Source: CAYZPB01 sp964551195 (GTDB taxonomy: Bacteria; Bacillota; Bacilli; Tepidibacillales; Tepidibacillaceae). From it: a stretch of 37,090 nucleotides of DNA. The stretch covers positions 1 through 37,090 of the forward strand of contig CAZKBI010000013.1 of NCBI GenBank assembly GCA_964551195.1, written 5' to 3'. Below the pieces are notes generated by a model, which worked only from the letters and a program-made list of their open reading frames with translations, did not search any database and was not told where the DNA came from. Position numbers and translations under genes: made by a program. This document shows positions 23,544-30,805 of the stretch, in pieces; within the stretch, counting starts at the first letter, position 1, and every line of letters starts with the position of its first letter.

Positions 23544-24735
23544 GAATAGGCAATCAAGCAGGAGTTTTCGAAAAAAAATTAGCATTATACTAGCTGTATT
23601 TTTGTTGACTAGCTGCCTAAGCAGCGGCGTATTAGCGACTAACGGCGGGAATAAACCAACAGAACCAGCAATAAGCTATGATGAGTGGTATTTGGATTAT
23701 TCTACCTACAATATAAAGCAGCTGCAGCGGACGAAAATTCCGCGAGCGGCACGTGCCCTTTTTGTAACTGGAAGCACGGCAGGGACTAAGAAATATTATG
23801 ATCTAGTTGATGTAATTGGAAGAACCGACCTAAACTCAATGGTTATCGACATTAAAGAAGATGGCGGGAACGTTACATTTAAAACGGATAACCCCATAGT
23901 AAGAGAGATTAATTCCGACAGAGCTAACTTTATTAGCGATCTTGATAAATTGATTTATTCTGCCAAGGAGAACAATATCTATCTTATCGCACGTATTGTA
24001 GCTTTTAAGGATCCTATCTACGCTAAAGCTAAACCAAACATAGCTTTTCAGAGTAAGGCAGGCGGTGTTTGGCATGATATAAATGGCATTCCTTGGGTTG
24101 ATCCTTATCACGTTGAGCTCTGGGATTACAATGTGAGTCTTGCGAAAGAGGTTGCCTTGAAAGGATTTGACGAGATTCAGTACGACTATGTTCGTTATCC
24201 TGATCGGGCAAGACAGATGGATCGTGAAGTTGCTTATGCAAGACCAGCAGATATGAGCAAGTCTGAAGTCATTGCCGAATTTCTTGCTTATGCGCGTGAA
24301 GAACTAGAACCGTATAATGTTTATTTATCAGCAGATGTTTATGGAGCGACAACCACACAGTTTGACGATATGGGTATCGGACAGCTATGGGAGCTAATTT
24401 CGGCAGAAGTTGATTATATTAGCCCAATGATGTACCCATCACACTATGGACAGGGGTGGTATGGAGTTACTTATCCGGATGCAGAGCCTTACCACGTAAT
24501 AAAATCGGGCATTACAGACGCATTTAAAAAGGATGAAAAAATACGCGAGGCTGGCAGAACACCAGCAATAATCCGCCCTTGGTATCAAGACTTTACCGCT
24601 GACTGGGTTCCTGGCTATATAGTTTATGGAGCACGTGAGGTAAAGGAACAGATAAGAGCAGGTGTTGAGCACGGATTAGATGGTTATATGATGTGGAACT
24701 CTGGAAACAATTATCATCTAGGTGCTTGGGAATAG
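23533..24735 (+). CDS. Exported putative glycoside hydrolase, DUF4015 family
   Basis: A 400-residue exported protein. The N-terminus has a basic start, a hydrophobic core (about residues 16-27) and LTSC (Cys28), which fits a lipobox; cleavage after VLA (residue 35) is an alternative. The body is a TIM-barrel-like domain of the DUF4015 (putative glycosyl hydrolase) family, with RALFVTGSTAGTKKYYDLVD, then NSMVIDIKEDGGNVTF, then DEIQYDYVRYPDR, DVYGATTT and ISPMMYPSHYG. Acidic residues in these blocks are candidate catalytic residues. The substrate is unknown. GAGGAGG lies inside the end of gyrA, and the start overlaps gyrA by 11 bases, so it is co-translated with gyrase. Confidence 0.83.
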   Translation: MKDKNRQSSRSFRKKISIILAVFLLTSCLSSGVLATNGGNKPTEPAISYDEWYLDYSTYNIKQLQRTKIPRAARALFVTGSTAGTKKYYDLVDVIGRTDLNSMVIDIKEDGGNVTFKTDNPIVREINSDRANFISDLDKLIYSAKENNIYLIARIVAFKDPIYAKAKPNIAFQSKAGGVWHDINGIPWVDPYHVELWDYNVSLAKEVALKGFDEIQYDYVRYPDRARQMDREVAYARPADMSKSEVIAEFLAYAREELEPYNVYLSADVYGATTTQFDDMGIGQLWELISAEVDYISPMMYPSHYGQGWYGVTYPDAEPYHVIKSGITDAFKKDEKIREAGRTPAIIRPWYQDFTADWVPGYIVYGAREVKEQIRAGVEHGLDGYMMWNSGNNYHLGAWE

Positions 24736-24748
24736 GCTGTATATAGTT

Positions 24749-24777
24749 TTGACAGAGAAAAGCGAGTATGATAGAAT
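24749..24777 (+). promoter_or_regulatory. Promoter of guaB
   Basis: Perfect TTGACA (24749-24754) and TAGAAT (24772-24777) with a 17-base spacer; a TGA before the -10 makes an extended -10. The leader is about 57 bases; no riboswitch is recognised in it. Confidence 0.78.
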
Positions 24778-24834
24778 TTATCATCAATTAATAAGTGATT
24801 TCATTAAAAATATAAGGGAGGTAGTGAAAGGATA

Positions 24835-26298
24835 ATGTGGGAAGATAAATTTGCTAAAGAAGGCTTAACCTTCGATGACGTTCTATTAATCCCTGCTAAA
24901 TCAGAGATTTTGCCCCATTCGGTAGAGGTGAAAACCTGTCTTGGGAAATTACAATTAAACATTCCGATTTTAAGCGCTGGGATGGATACAGTTACGGAAT
25001 CTGGGATGGCCATAGCGATGGCTAGACAAGGCGGCATGGGTATCATACACAAAAACATGTCAATTGAAGAGCAAGCAAGCGAGGTTGACCGTGTGAAACG
25101 CTCAGAGAGCGGCGTAATTACCAATCCTTTCTATCTATCACCTGAACATACTTTGTTAGACGCAGAGGAACTAATGGCTAAATACCGCATCTCCGGTGTG
25201 CCAATAGTTGATAAAGACAAAAAATTAGTCGGCATCCTAACCAATCGCGACCTGCGTTTTGTTGAGGATTTTTCTGTATTAATTAAGGATGCAATGACCA
25301 AGGATAATTTAATAACATCAAAAATTGGCACAACGCTGGATGAGGCGAAAGCGATCCTTCAGAAGCACCGAATTGAGAAGCTGCCACTAACTGATGATGA
25401 GGGCCATCTAATGGGACTTATTACGATCAAAGATATTGAAAAAGTCATTAAATTCCCTGATTCTGCCAAGGATCACAAGGGACGCTTGCTTGTTGGTGCA
25501 GCTGTTGGAGTAACTAGCGAGACACAAAATCGTGTTGCTACCTTAGTTAAGGCTGGTGTCGATGCAATCGTAATTGATACTGCGCATGGCCATAGTAAGG
25601 GTGTAATCCAGAAGGTAAAAGAGATACGCGCTGCCTATCCAGATCTCGTTCTGGTTGCTGGTAATGTTGCAACAGGGGATGCCACACGCGATCTAATAGA
25701 GGCAGGTGCTTCTGCGATAAAAGTAGGGATTGGTCCTGGCTCAATTTGTACAACACGAATTATTGCCGGAATTGGCTTACCGCAAATTACAGCAATTTAT
25801 GAATGTGCGACTGTAGCGCGTGAATATGGCATATCGATTATTGCTGATGGAGGAATTAAATACTCAGGGGATATAACAAAAGCAATCGCTGCAGGAGCTG
25901 ACGTCGTTATGCTAGGCAGCTTATTGGCCGGAACAGATGAAAGTCCGGGAGAATTTGAAACATTCCAGGGTAGACGTTACAAGGTCTATCGCGGCATGGG
26001 TTCAATTGGTGCAATGGAAGCAGGCAGTAAGGACCGTTACTTCCAGGAGAATAACCAGAAACTTGTACCAGAAGGAATCGAAGGAAGGGTTGCTTATAAG
26101 GGGCCTATCGAGGATACAGTTTATCAGTTGATTGGTGGATTGCGTGCTGGCATGGGCTACGTTGGTGCCAAGAACATTAAGGAACTAATAGACAATGCTA
26201 AATTTATTAAAATAACGAATGCCGGGCTTAGGGAGAGTCACCCGCATGACGTGCACATTACCAAGGAATCGCCAAACTACTCAATATACGCAAAATAA
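24835..26298 (+). CDS. guaB: Inosine-5'-monophosphate dehydrogenase
   Basis: IMPDH oxidises IMP to XMP with NAD, the committed step to GMP. The (beta/alpha)8 barrel starts with LTFDDVLLIPAKSEILP and continues with AGMDTVTESGMAIAMARQGG. Two CBS domains are inserted at about residues 95-210. The catalytic cysteine is Cys305 in GIGPGSICTTRII, and the flap and monovalent-cation segments (GMGSIGAM, EGIEGRVAYKG) are present. The length of 487 is standard. The start ATG follows AAAGG closely, with GGGAGG further upstream. The order gyrA-(other)-guaB-dacA-pdxS-serS matches Bacillus. Confidence 0.98.
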   Translation: MWEDKFAKEGLTFDDVLLIPAKSEILPHSVEVKTCLGKLQLNIPILSAGMDTVTESGMAIAMARQGGMGIIHKNMSIEEQASEVDRVKRSESGVITNPFYLSPEHTLLDAEELMAKYRISGVPIVDKDKKLVGILTNRDLRFVEDFSVLIKDAMTKDNLITSKIGTTLDEAKAILQKHRIEKLPLTDDEGHLMGLITIKDIEKVIKFPDSAKDHKGRLLVGAAVGVTSETQNRVATLVKAGVDAIVIDTAHGHSKGVIQKVKEIRAAYPDLVLVAGNVATGDATRDLIEAGASAIKVGIGPGSICTTRIIAGIGLPQITAIYECATVAREYGISIIADGGIKYSGDITKAIAAGADVVMLGSLLAGTDESPGEFETFQGRRYKVYRGMGSIGAMEAGSKDRYFQENNQKLVPEGIEGRVAYKGPIEDTVYQLIGGLRAGMGYVGAKNIKELIDNAKFIKITNAGLRESHPHDVHITKESPNYSIYAK

Positions 26299-26320
26299 GG
26301 GGGGGCAACTCCCCGTTTTT
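26298..26320 (+). terminator. Terminator after guaB
   Basis: A G-run and TCCCC form a short GC-rich stem around a CAAC-containing loop, followed by G then TTTTT, immediately after the guaB TAA. Confidence 0.65.
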
Positions 26321-26358
26321 ATGGAAAAATTGTGAAAGAAGGAAGTGGACAGGTAAAA

Positions 26359-27672
26359 ATGCAGAAAATACGCAAAATTTTTGTAAGCATATTAATTGCC
26401 AGCCTGATTCTGTCGCTTATTGTCATAGCGCCGGTTGCAGCAGCACCGCCGCTAGATGTTAAGGCAAAGGCAGCGATTCTTGTTGATAATAATTCAGGAA
26501 AAATATTATATGGACAGAACATAGATCAACAGTTAGAACCAGCAAGCATGTCGAAAATGATGACAGAATATTTAGTGCTTGAGCATGTGGAGAACGGGGC
26601 TATTAGCTGGGATGATCAAGTCACTGCAAGCGAGTATGCAGGCTGGATGGGTGTTAACGGCGGATCGGCTGTTTATCTAGCTGAGGGTGAGCGCCATACA
26701 GTGCGCGAGCTTTTTTCGGCGGTAGCTGTAGCGTCAGCGAACGATGCAGCTGTTGCTTTAGCGGAGCATATTGCTGGGAGCGAGAGTGCTTTTGCACGGT
26801 TGATGAATCAGAAGGCTGAGGAAATGGGGCTGACAGGGACTTATTTTGTTAATTCCTCCGGCTATCCGACCGAGAATCTGGAAAAATATCAATCAGAGCT
26901 ACCTGGGACGAATCTGATGACGGCGCGTGACGCTGCAATTCTTGCTTGGCACCTGCTTAATGATTACCCAGAAATACTCGTGACAAGTAGTCAAGCGCGA
27001 CTGGAGTTCCGAGCTGGTCAGGTGCATACTAATGTTAATTTTATGTTGCCGGAACTAATTTACGGTTATAATGGACTTGATGGCTTAAAAACTGGACATA
27101 CAAAACAAGCAGGCTACTGCTTCACAGGTACAGCTGAAAAAAACGATATCAGATTAATTAGCGTAGTCTTTGGGACAAGTAGCTTAGATGAAAGAGCGGC
27201 GGAAACGCGCAAACTATTAAACTATGGATTTAATAATTATGAGCGTATCAAGCTGATTGGGGCCAACGAATCACTTGCCGGAAGCGAGTTTGTTGCTGTA
27301 GCTAAGGGAAAAGAGAAAGTAGTAGGTGCTATCACTGATGAAGCGCTCTATCTAGTGATTGAGCGTGGTGATCGTAATAGCTACCAAGCAATAATGGAAT
27401 ATACAGCGGAGCCCGTGGCACCAATAAAAAAAGGTGATCAGGTTGGTTATATCACATATACTTATGGAGACACTGGTGAGCCAATTGATAACGACTACTT
27501 AGATGATAGTTTCCGAGAGTTAGAAAAAGTTAAATTAGTTGCTAATGAATCAGTAGAGAAGGCTAATGTAGTTAGTCTCTTCTTCCGAAGTATTGGCGAG
27601 ACAATCAGCATGGTATATAATAAAATAGCTGATACAATTAAAAGCCTTTTTAAAGATGATACAGAGGAATAA
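26359..27672 (+). CDS. dacA: D-alanyl-D-alanine carboxypeptidase (DacA, PBP5 type)
   Basis: This enzyme removes the terminal D-Ala of peptidoglycan stem peptides outside the cell. From ATG 26359 there is a signal peptide (MQKIRKIFVSILIASLIL to about APVAAA). The serine-peptidase triad is SMSK (Ser63-Lys66), SAN in VASANDAAVALAEH and KTG in DGLKTGHT. A PBP5_C beta domain follows, then a C-terminal amphipathic and hydrophobic anchor (about residues 405-430) and an acidic tail. The frame is open from a GTG at 26332, but that would add a hydrophilic extension before the signal and has no better ribosome binding site. Both starts have weak ones. It lies between guaB and pdxS as in Bacillus. Confidence 0.94.
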   Translation: MQKIRKIFVSILIASLILSLIVIAPVAAAPPLDVKAKAAILVDNNSGKILYGQNIDQQLEPASMSKMMTEYLVLEHVENGAISWDDQVTASEYAGWMGVNGGSAVYLAEGERHTVRELFSAVAVASANDAAVALAEHIAGSESAFARLMNQKAEEMGLTGTYFVNSSGYPTENLEKYQSELPGTNLMTARDAAILAWHLLNDYPEILVTSSQARLEFRAGQVHTNVNFMLPELIYGYNGLDGLKTGHTKQAGYCFTGTAEKNDIRLISVVFGTSSLDERAAETRKLLNYGFNNYERIKLIGANESLAGSEFVAVAKGKEKVVGAITDEALYLVIERGDRNSYQAIMEYTAEPVAPIKKGDQVGYITYTYGDTGEPIDNDYLDDSFRELEKVKLVANESVEKANVVSLFFRSIGETISMVYNKIADTIKSLFKDDTEE

Positions 27673-27704
27673 ATAATAAAAATCAATAGGTGGGAGTGGT
27701 ATAA

Positions 27705-28589
27705 ATGATAAATGAGGGAGCAGCTAAATCAGATAATGGACTAGCAGCAACATTTCGAAATGGCGTCATCATGGACGTTATAAACGCAGAACAAGCCAGA
27801 ATAGCTGAGGCTGCGGGGGCAATTGCGGTTATGGCACTAGAAAGGGTCCCTTCAGATATTCGTTTGGAGGGCGGCGTAGCAAGGATGGCTGACCCAACGA
27901 TTATAGAAGATGTACAAAAAGCAGTAAGCATACCAGTTATGGCAAAGGTAAGAATTGGACATTTTGTAGAAGCAAGAATTATCGAGGAACTTGGTGTCGA
28001 CTATATCGATGAGAGTGAAGTCCTTACTCCTGCTGATGAGCATTATCATATTGATAAATTTGCTTTTAAGACACCATTTGTTAATGGTGCTAAGGACCTT
28101 GGCGAGGCGCTACGCCGTATTAGCGAAGGCTCTTCCATGCTGCGTACTAAAGGTGAGCCAGGCACAGGCAACATTGTTGAGGCTGTTCGCCATATACGGA
28201 TGGTAATGGCACAAATTCGTCGGATTGAGAACATGCGTGAGGATGAGCTTGCTGCTGAGGCGAAAAACTTGGCGGCACCGCTTAGCTTAGTAAAATATAT
28301 CCATAAACACGGCAAATTGCCGGTGATCAATTTTGCTGCAGGCGGAATTGCTACACCAGCAGATGCGGCTTTGATGTTACAGCTGGGTGCGGATGGAGTT
28401 TTTGTGGGGTCGGGTATATTTAAGTCTGATAATCCAGAGAAATTCGCTCGCGCTATTGTTGAAACAGCAAGCAATGCAGAGGATTATGAGTTGATGGCAC
28501 ATGTTTCTAAAGGACTAGGCAACGCAATGAAAGGAATAGACATCACGAAGATAGCTGCGGAAGAGCGGATGTCAGAACGAGGCTGGTAA
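27705..28589 (+). CDS. pdxS: Pyridoxal 5'-phosphate synthase subunit PdxS
   Basis: PdxS makes PLP from ribose 5-phosphate, glyceraldehyde 3-phosphate and ammonia supplied by PdxT. The barrel protein has GVIMDVINAEQARIAEAAGA in its first strands, LERVPSDIR, the active-site lysine in MAKVRIGHFVEAR (about residue 82), and the second lysine in LRTKGEPGTGNIVEAVRHIR (about 150). The length of 294 is standard. GGTGGGAG precedes the ATG. Its usual partner gene pdxT is not visible; it may lie in the assembly gap that begins four bases after the stop codon. Confidence 0.98.
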   Translation: MINEGAAKSDNGLAATFRNGVIMDVINAEQARIAEAAGAIAVMALERVPSDIRLEGGVARMADPTIIEDVQKAVSIPVMAKVRIGHFVEARIIEELGVDYIDESEVLTPADEHYHIDKFAFKTPFVNGAKDLGEALRRISEGSSMLRTKGEPGTGNIVEAVRHIRMVMAQIRRIENMREDELAAEAKNLAAPLSLVKYIHKHGKLPVINFAAGGIATPADAALMLQLGADGVFVGSGIFKSDNPEKFARAIVETASNAEDYELMAHVSKGLGNAMKGIDITKIAAEERMSERGW

Positions 28590-28593
28590 CCGG

Positions 28594-28693
28594 NNNNNNN
28601 NNNNNNNNNNNNNNNNNNNNNNNNNNNNNNNNNNNNNNNNNNNNNNNNNNNNNNNNNNNNNNNNNNNNNNNNNNNNNNNNNNNNNNNNNNNNN
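28594..28693. other. Assembly gap (100 N) between pdxS and serS
   Basis: A placeholder of 100 undetermined bases. The missing serS N-terminus alone needs about 300-330 bases, and a pdxT gene about 570 more, so the real gap is probably larger than 100. Confidence 0.99.
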
Positions 28694-29682
28694 TAATGCT
28701 TGAGATACCGAATATTCCGCATGAGTCGGTGCCGGTCGGAAAATCAGAGGCAGACAATCTAGTTGTTAGCAGCTGGGGCGATATACCCGAGTTTTCTTTT
28801 CAACCAAAACCACACTACGAACTTGGTGAAAATTTAGGTATCTTAGATTTCGAGCGAGCGGCTAAGGTCACTGGATCTCGATTTGTTTTCTACAAGGGAT
28901 TAGGTGCTCGTTTAGAACGAGTACTGATTAGTTTCATGATGGATTTACATGCGAATGAAAATGGCTATACTGAGATGCTACCGCCATACATCGTAAATAG
29001 CGCTAGCATGCAGGGAACTGGCCAATTGCCGAAGTTTGCGGAAGATATTTTTAAGCTTGAAGGAACAGGTTTTTATTTAATTCCCACGGCTGAGGTTCCG
29101 GTGACTAATTATTATAATGATGAGATTATAGATGGGGGAGGGCTTCCGAAGCACTATGTTGCTTACAGCGCCTGTTTCCGTTCAGAAGCAGGTTCAGCTG
29201 GACGTGATACTCGCGGAATAATCCGTCAACATCAATTTAATAAGGTTGAACTAGTTAAATTTACTAAACCAGAGAATTCCTACGAAGCGCTAGAACAGCT
29301 AGTGAGTGACGCAGAGCGTGTTCTCCAGCTACTTGAACTTCCTTATCAGAAAGTGAATCTATGTACAGGTGACTTAGGTTTTGCATCTGCCAAAACCTAC
29401 GACCTTGAAGTCTGGCTGCCAAGTGAAAATAAATATCGTGAAATTTCATCTTGTAGTAACTTCGAAGCCTTTCAAGCGAGGCGTGCCAATATTCGTTTCC
29501 GCCGCGAGCATAATAGTAAGCCCGAGTTCGTGCATACATTGAATGGATCAGGGCTAGCCATAGGGCGAACTGTAGCCGCAATATTAGAGAACTATCAGCA
29601 GGAGGATGGTAGCGTACTGATACCGAAAGCGCTGATAAGTTATATGGGTGGAGTAGAGAAAATAGTTAAAAAAAATAATTAA
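28694..29682 (+). CDS. serS: Seryl-tRNA synthetase, 5' end missing in the gap
   Basis: SerRS charges tRNA-Ser (and tRNA-Sec) with serine. The visible part begins in LEIPNIPHESVPVG, which in complete proteins follows the N-terminal tRNA-binding coiled coil of about 100 residues, so this arm is lost. The class II catalytic core is complete. It has the FERAAKVTGSRFVFYKG region, motif 2 in CFRSEAGSAGRDTRGIIRQH, and motif 3 in NGSGLAIGRTVAAILENYQ. An ATG at 28696 lies at the contig edge and is an internal Met, not a true start. The tRNA-Ser gene follows directly. Confidence 0.96.
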
Positions 29683-29692
29683 TATATTAGGC

Positions 29693-29722
29693 TTGAAATC
29701 GGTGATGAGTATGTGCTATTAT
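29693..29722 (+). promoter_or_regulatory. Promoter before the tRNA genes
   Basis: TTGAAA (29693-29698) and TATTAT (29717-29722) with an 18-base spacer, 23 bases before tRNA-Ser. Confidence 0.5.
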
Positions 29723-29745
29723 AACCTTTGTTGAGAATTAAATAT

Positions 29746-29837
29746 GGAGAGGTGGTCGAGCTTGGCTGATGGCACTGGTCTTGAAAACCAGCGAGCGTGT
29801 GAGCGTTCCGTGGGTTCGAATCCCACCCTCTCCGCCA
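29746..29837 (+). tRNA. tRNA-Ser (UGA)
   Basis: A class II tRNA. The acceptor stem GGAGAGG pairs with CCTCTCC, and the anticodon stem CTGGT/ACCAG holds loop CTTGAAA with anticodon TGA. A long variable arm (GCGAGCGTGTGAGCGTTCC region), TTCGAAT T loop and encoded CCA end complete it. Adjacent to serS, as in Bacillus. Confidence 0.97.
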
Positions 29838-29840
29838 TTT

Positions 29841-29863
29841 AAATAGCCATTGGGCTATTTTTT
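29841..29863 (+). terminator. Terminator after tRNA-Ser
   Basis: AAATAGCC (29841-29848) and GGCTATTT (29853-29860) form a perfect 8-bp stem with loop ATTG, followed by further T. It separates the two tRNAs. Confidence 0.8.
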
Positions 29864-29880
29864 GTTTTATACACAAATAT

Positions 29881-29957
29881 GTGCCCGTAGCTCAGTTGGA
29901 TAGAGCACAAGTTTCCTAAACTTGGTGTCGGGGGTTCGAATCCCTCCGGGCATACCA
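29881..29957 (+). tRNA. tRNA-Arg (CCU)
   Basis: Acceptor GTGCCCG pairs with CGGGCAT (first pair G-T), D arm GCTC/GAGC, anticodon stem CAAGT/ACTTG with loop TTCCTAA and anticodon CCT, T arm GGGGG/CCCTC-type with TTCGAAT, and encoded CCA. Being class I with 77 bases, it reads AGG codons. Confidence 0.96.
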
Positions 29958-30062
29958 TTTTTTTGTTAATAAAGAGTCATACTGAAAACAAGTATTAATA
30001 ATAGAATTTAAAACATAAGTCGCAAAAGATTGTGAAGAATGCAACTATCTCACGAAAAAGGC

Positions 30063-30095
30063 AAAAAAAAAGACACAACCGACGGCTGTGCCTTT
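30063..30095 (-). terminator. Strong minus-strand terminator without an obvious gene
   Basis: On the minus strand a 12-bp stem (wobble pairs included) with a GTC loop is followed by nine T. On the plus strand the stem is followed only by CCTTTC, so it works better leftwards. Confidence 0.7.
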
Positions 30096-30180
30096 CAAGA
30101 AAAAGAGATGGAGTGTATAGAACAAATCAAATTTGTTATCTACAATTTCAGAATAACATATTGTGAAAAATAATACAAGC
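30070..30180 (-). ncRNA. Possible small untranslated transcript ending in a strong terminator
   Basis: In the 333-base gene-free stretch 29958-30290 the minus strand shows TTGTAT, a 17-base spacer and TATTCT (about 30151-30179). About 60 bases later it has a strong terminator: AAAGGCACAGCC pairing with GGTTGTGTCTTT, with two wobble pairs, and a run of nine T. Between them is a 7-bp hairpin AACAAAT/ATTTGTT. No reading frame of note is present and no minus-strand gene lies upstream that would need the terminator. A short RNA is inferred; the promoter is weak and no known RNA family was recognised. The rest of the stretch shows nothing else apart from the tadA promoter. Confidence 0.35.
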
Positions 30181-30246
30181 CGTTATTGAGAAGTTTTTCA
30201 CAAACCTAATTCCCTTAGTTTTGTTCTTAATTTTTTGTTTTGGGTG

Positions 30247-30252
30247 TATAAT
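30247..30252 (+). promoter_or_regulatory. -10 element of the tadA promoter
   Basis: Perfect TATAAT about 38 bases before the tadA ATG. The -35 region is poor: TTCTTA lies 17 bases upstream. Confidence 0.45.
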
Positions 30253-30290
30253 AAAGAGAACTAAGGAAGTAGTGTTAAGGAGATATATCA

Positions 30291-30788
30291 ATGTTGAATC
30301 AGAAGGCTTTGGAAGAAGCAGATATCGAATATATGCGGCAAGCTCTAGCTCAGGCACAAAAAGCAGCACAACTTGGCGAAGTACCGGTAGGCGCGGTAAT
30401 TGTGAAGGACGGAGAGGTTATTGGTCGCGGTTATAATCTGCGCGAACAATTACGTAATTCCTTAGCGCATGCCGAGATGATTGCTATTGACGAGGCGAGT
30501 TGTAAGCTGAATAGTTGGCGGCTTGAGAACACAACGATCTATGTAACGCTCGAGCCTTGCCCAATGTGTGCCGGTGCAATAGTTCAGTCGCGGATTAAGC
30601 GACTCGTTTACGGAGCAGCAGATGCAAAAGGTGGATCTGCTGGAACTATTGTTAATCTGGTTCAAGAGGAGCGTTTCAACCATCAGGTTGAAGAGATTAC
30701 AGCAGGTGTGCTGGCTGAGGAGTCAGCGCTACTACTAAGCGAATTTTTCCTGGATATACGCACCAAGAGCGGTTATAAAAAGGAATAA
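30291..30788 (+). CDS. tadA: tRNA adenosine(34) deaminase TadA
   Basis: TadA converts A34 of tRNA-Arg(ACG) to inosine. The 165-residue protein shows the zinc deaminase signature. VPVGAVIVKDGEVIGRGYN leads to HAEMIAID (His and catalytic Glu, about residues 57-64), and PCPMCAGAIVQSRI supplies the two zinc cysteines (about 87-90). The VYGAADAKGGSAGT loop is typical of TadA. AAGGAG lies eight bases before the ATG. In Bacillus the SRP RNA and dnaX follow tadA, but here a potassium transporter gene follows instead. Confidence 0.96.
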   Translation: MLNQKALEEADIEYMRQALAQAQKAAQLGEVPVGAVIVKDGEVIGRGYNLREQLRNSLAHAEMIAIDEASCKLNSWRLENTTIYVTLEPCPMCAGAIVQSRIKRLVYGAADAKGGSAGTIVNLVQEERFNHQVEEITAGVLAEESALLLSEFFLDIRTKSGYKKE

Positions 30789-30805
30789 CAAAGGAGTGTC
30801 ATAGG

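Noticed and set aside
29679..29876. Minus-strand open frame
   Set aside because: It is the antisense of the tRNA-Ser gene (RRGWDSNPR-type translation of a tRNA is a known artefact).
30148..30369. Minus-strand frame as the gene for the terminator at 30063-30095
   Set aside because: It overlaps the tadA promoter and 5' end, has no ribosome binding site and reads like random translation.
30789..30805. SRP RNA or dnaX after tadA as in Bacillus
   Set aside because: Only 17 bases separate tadA from ktrB and no SRP RNA core was seen in the window.
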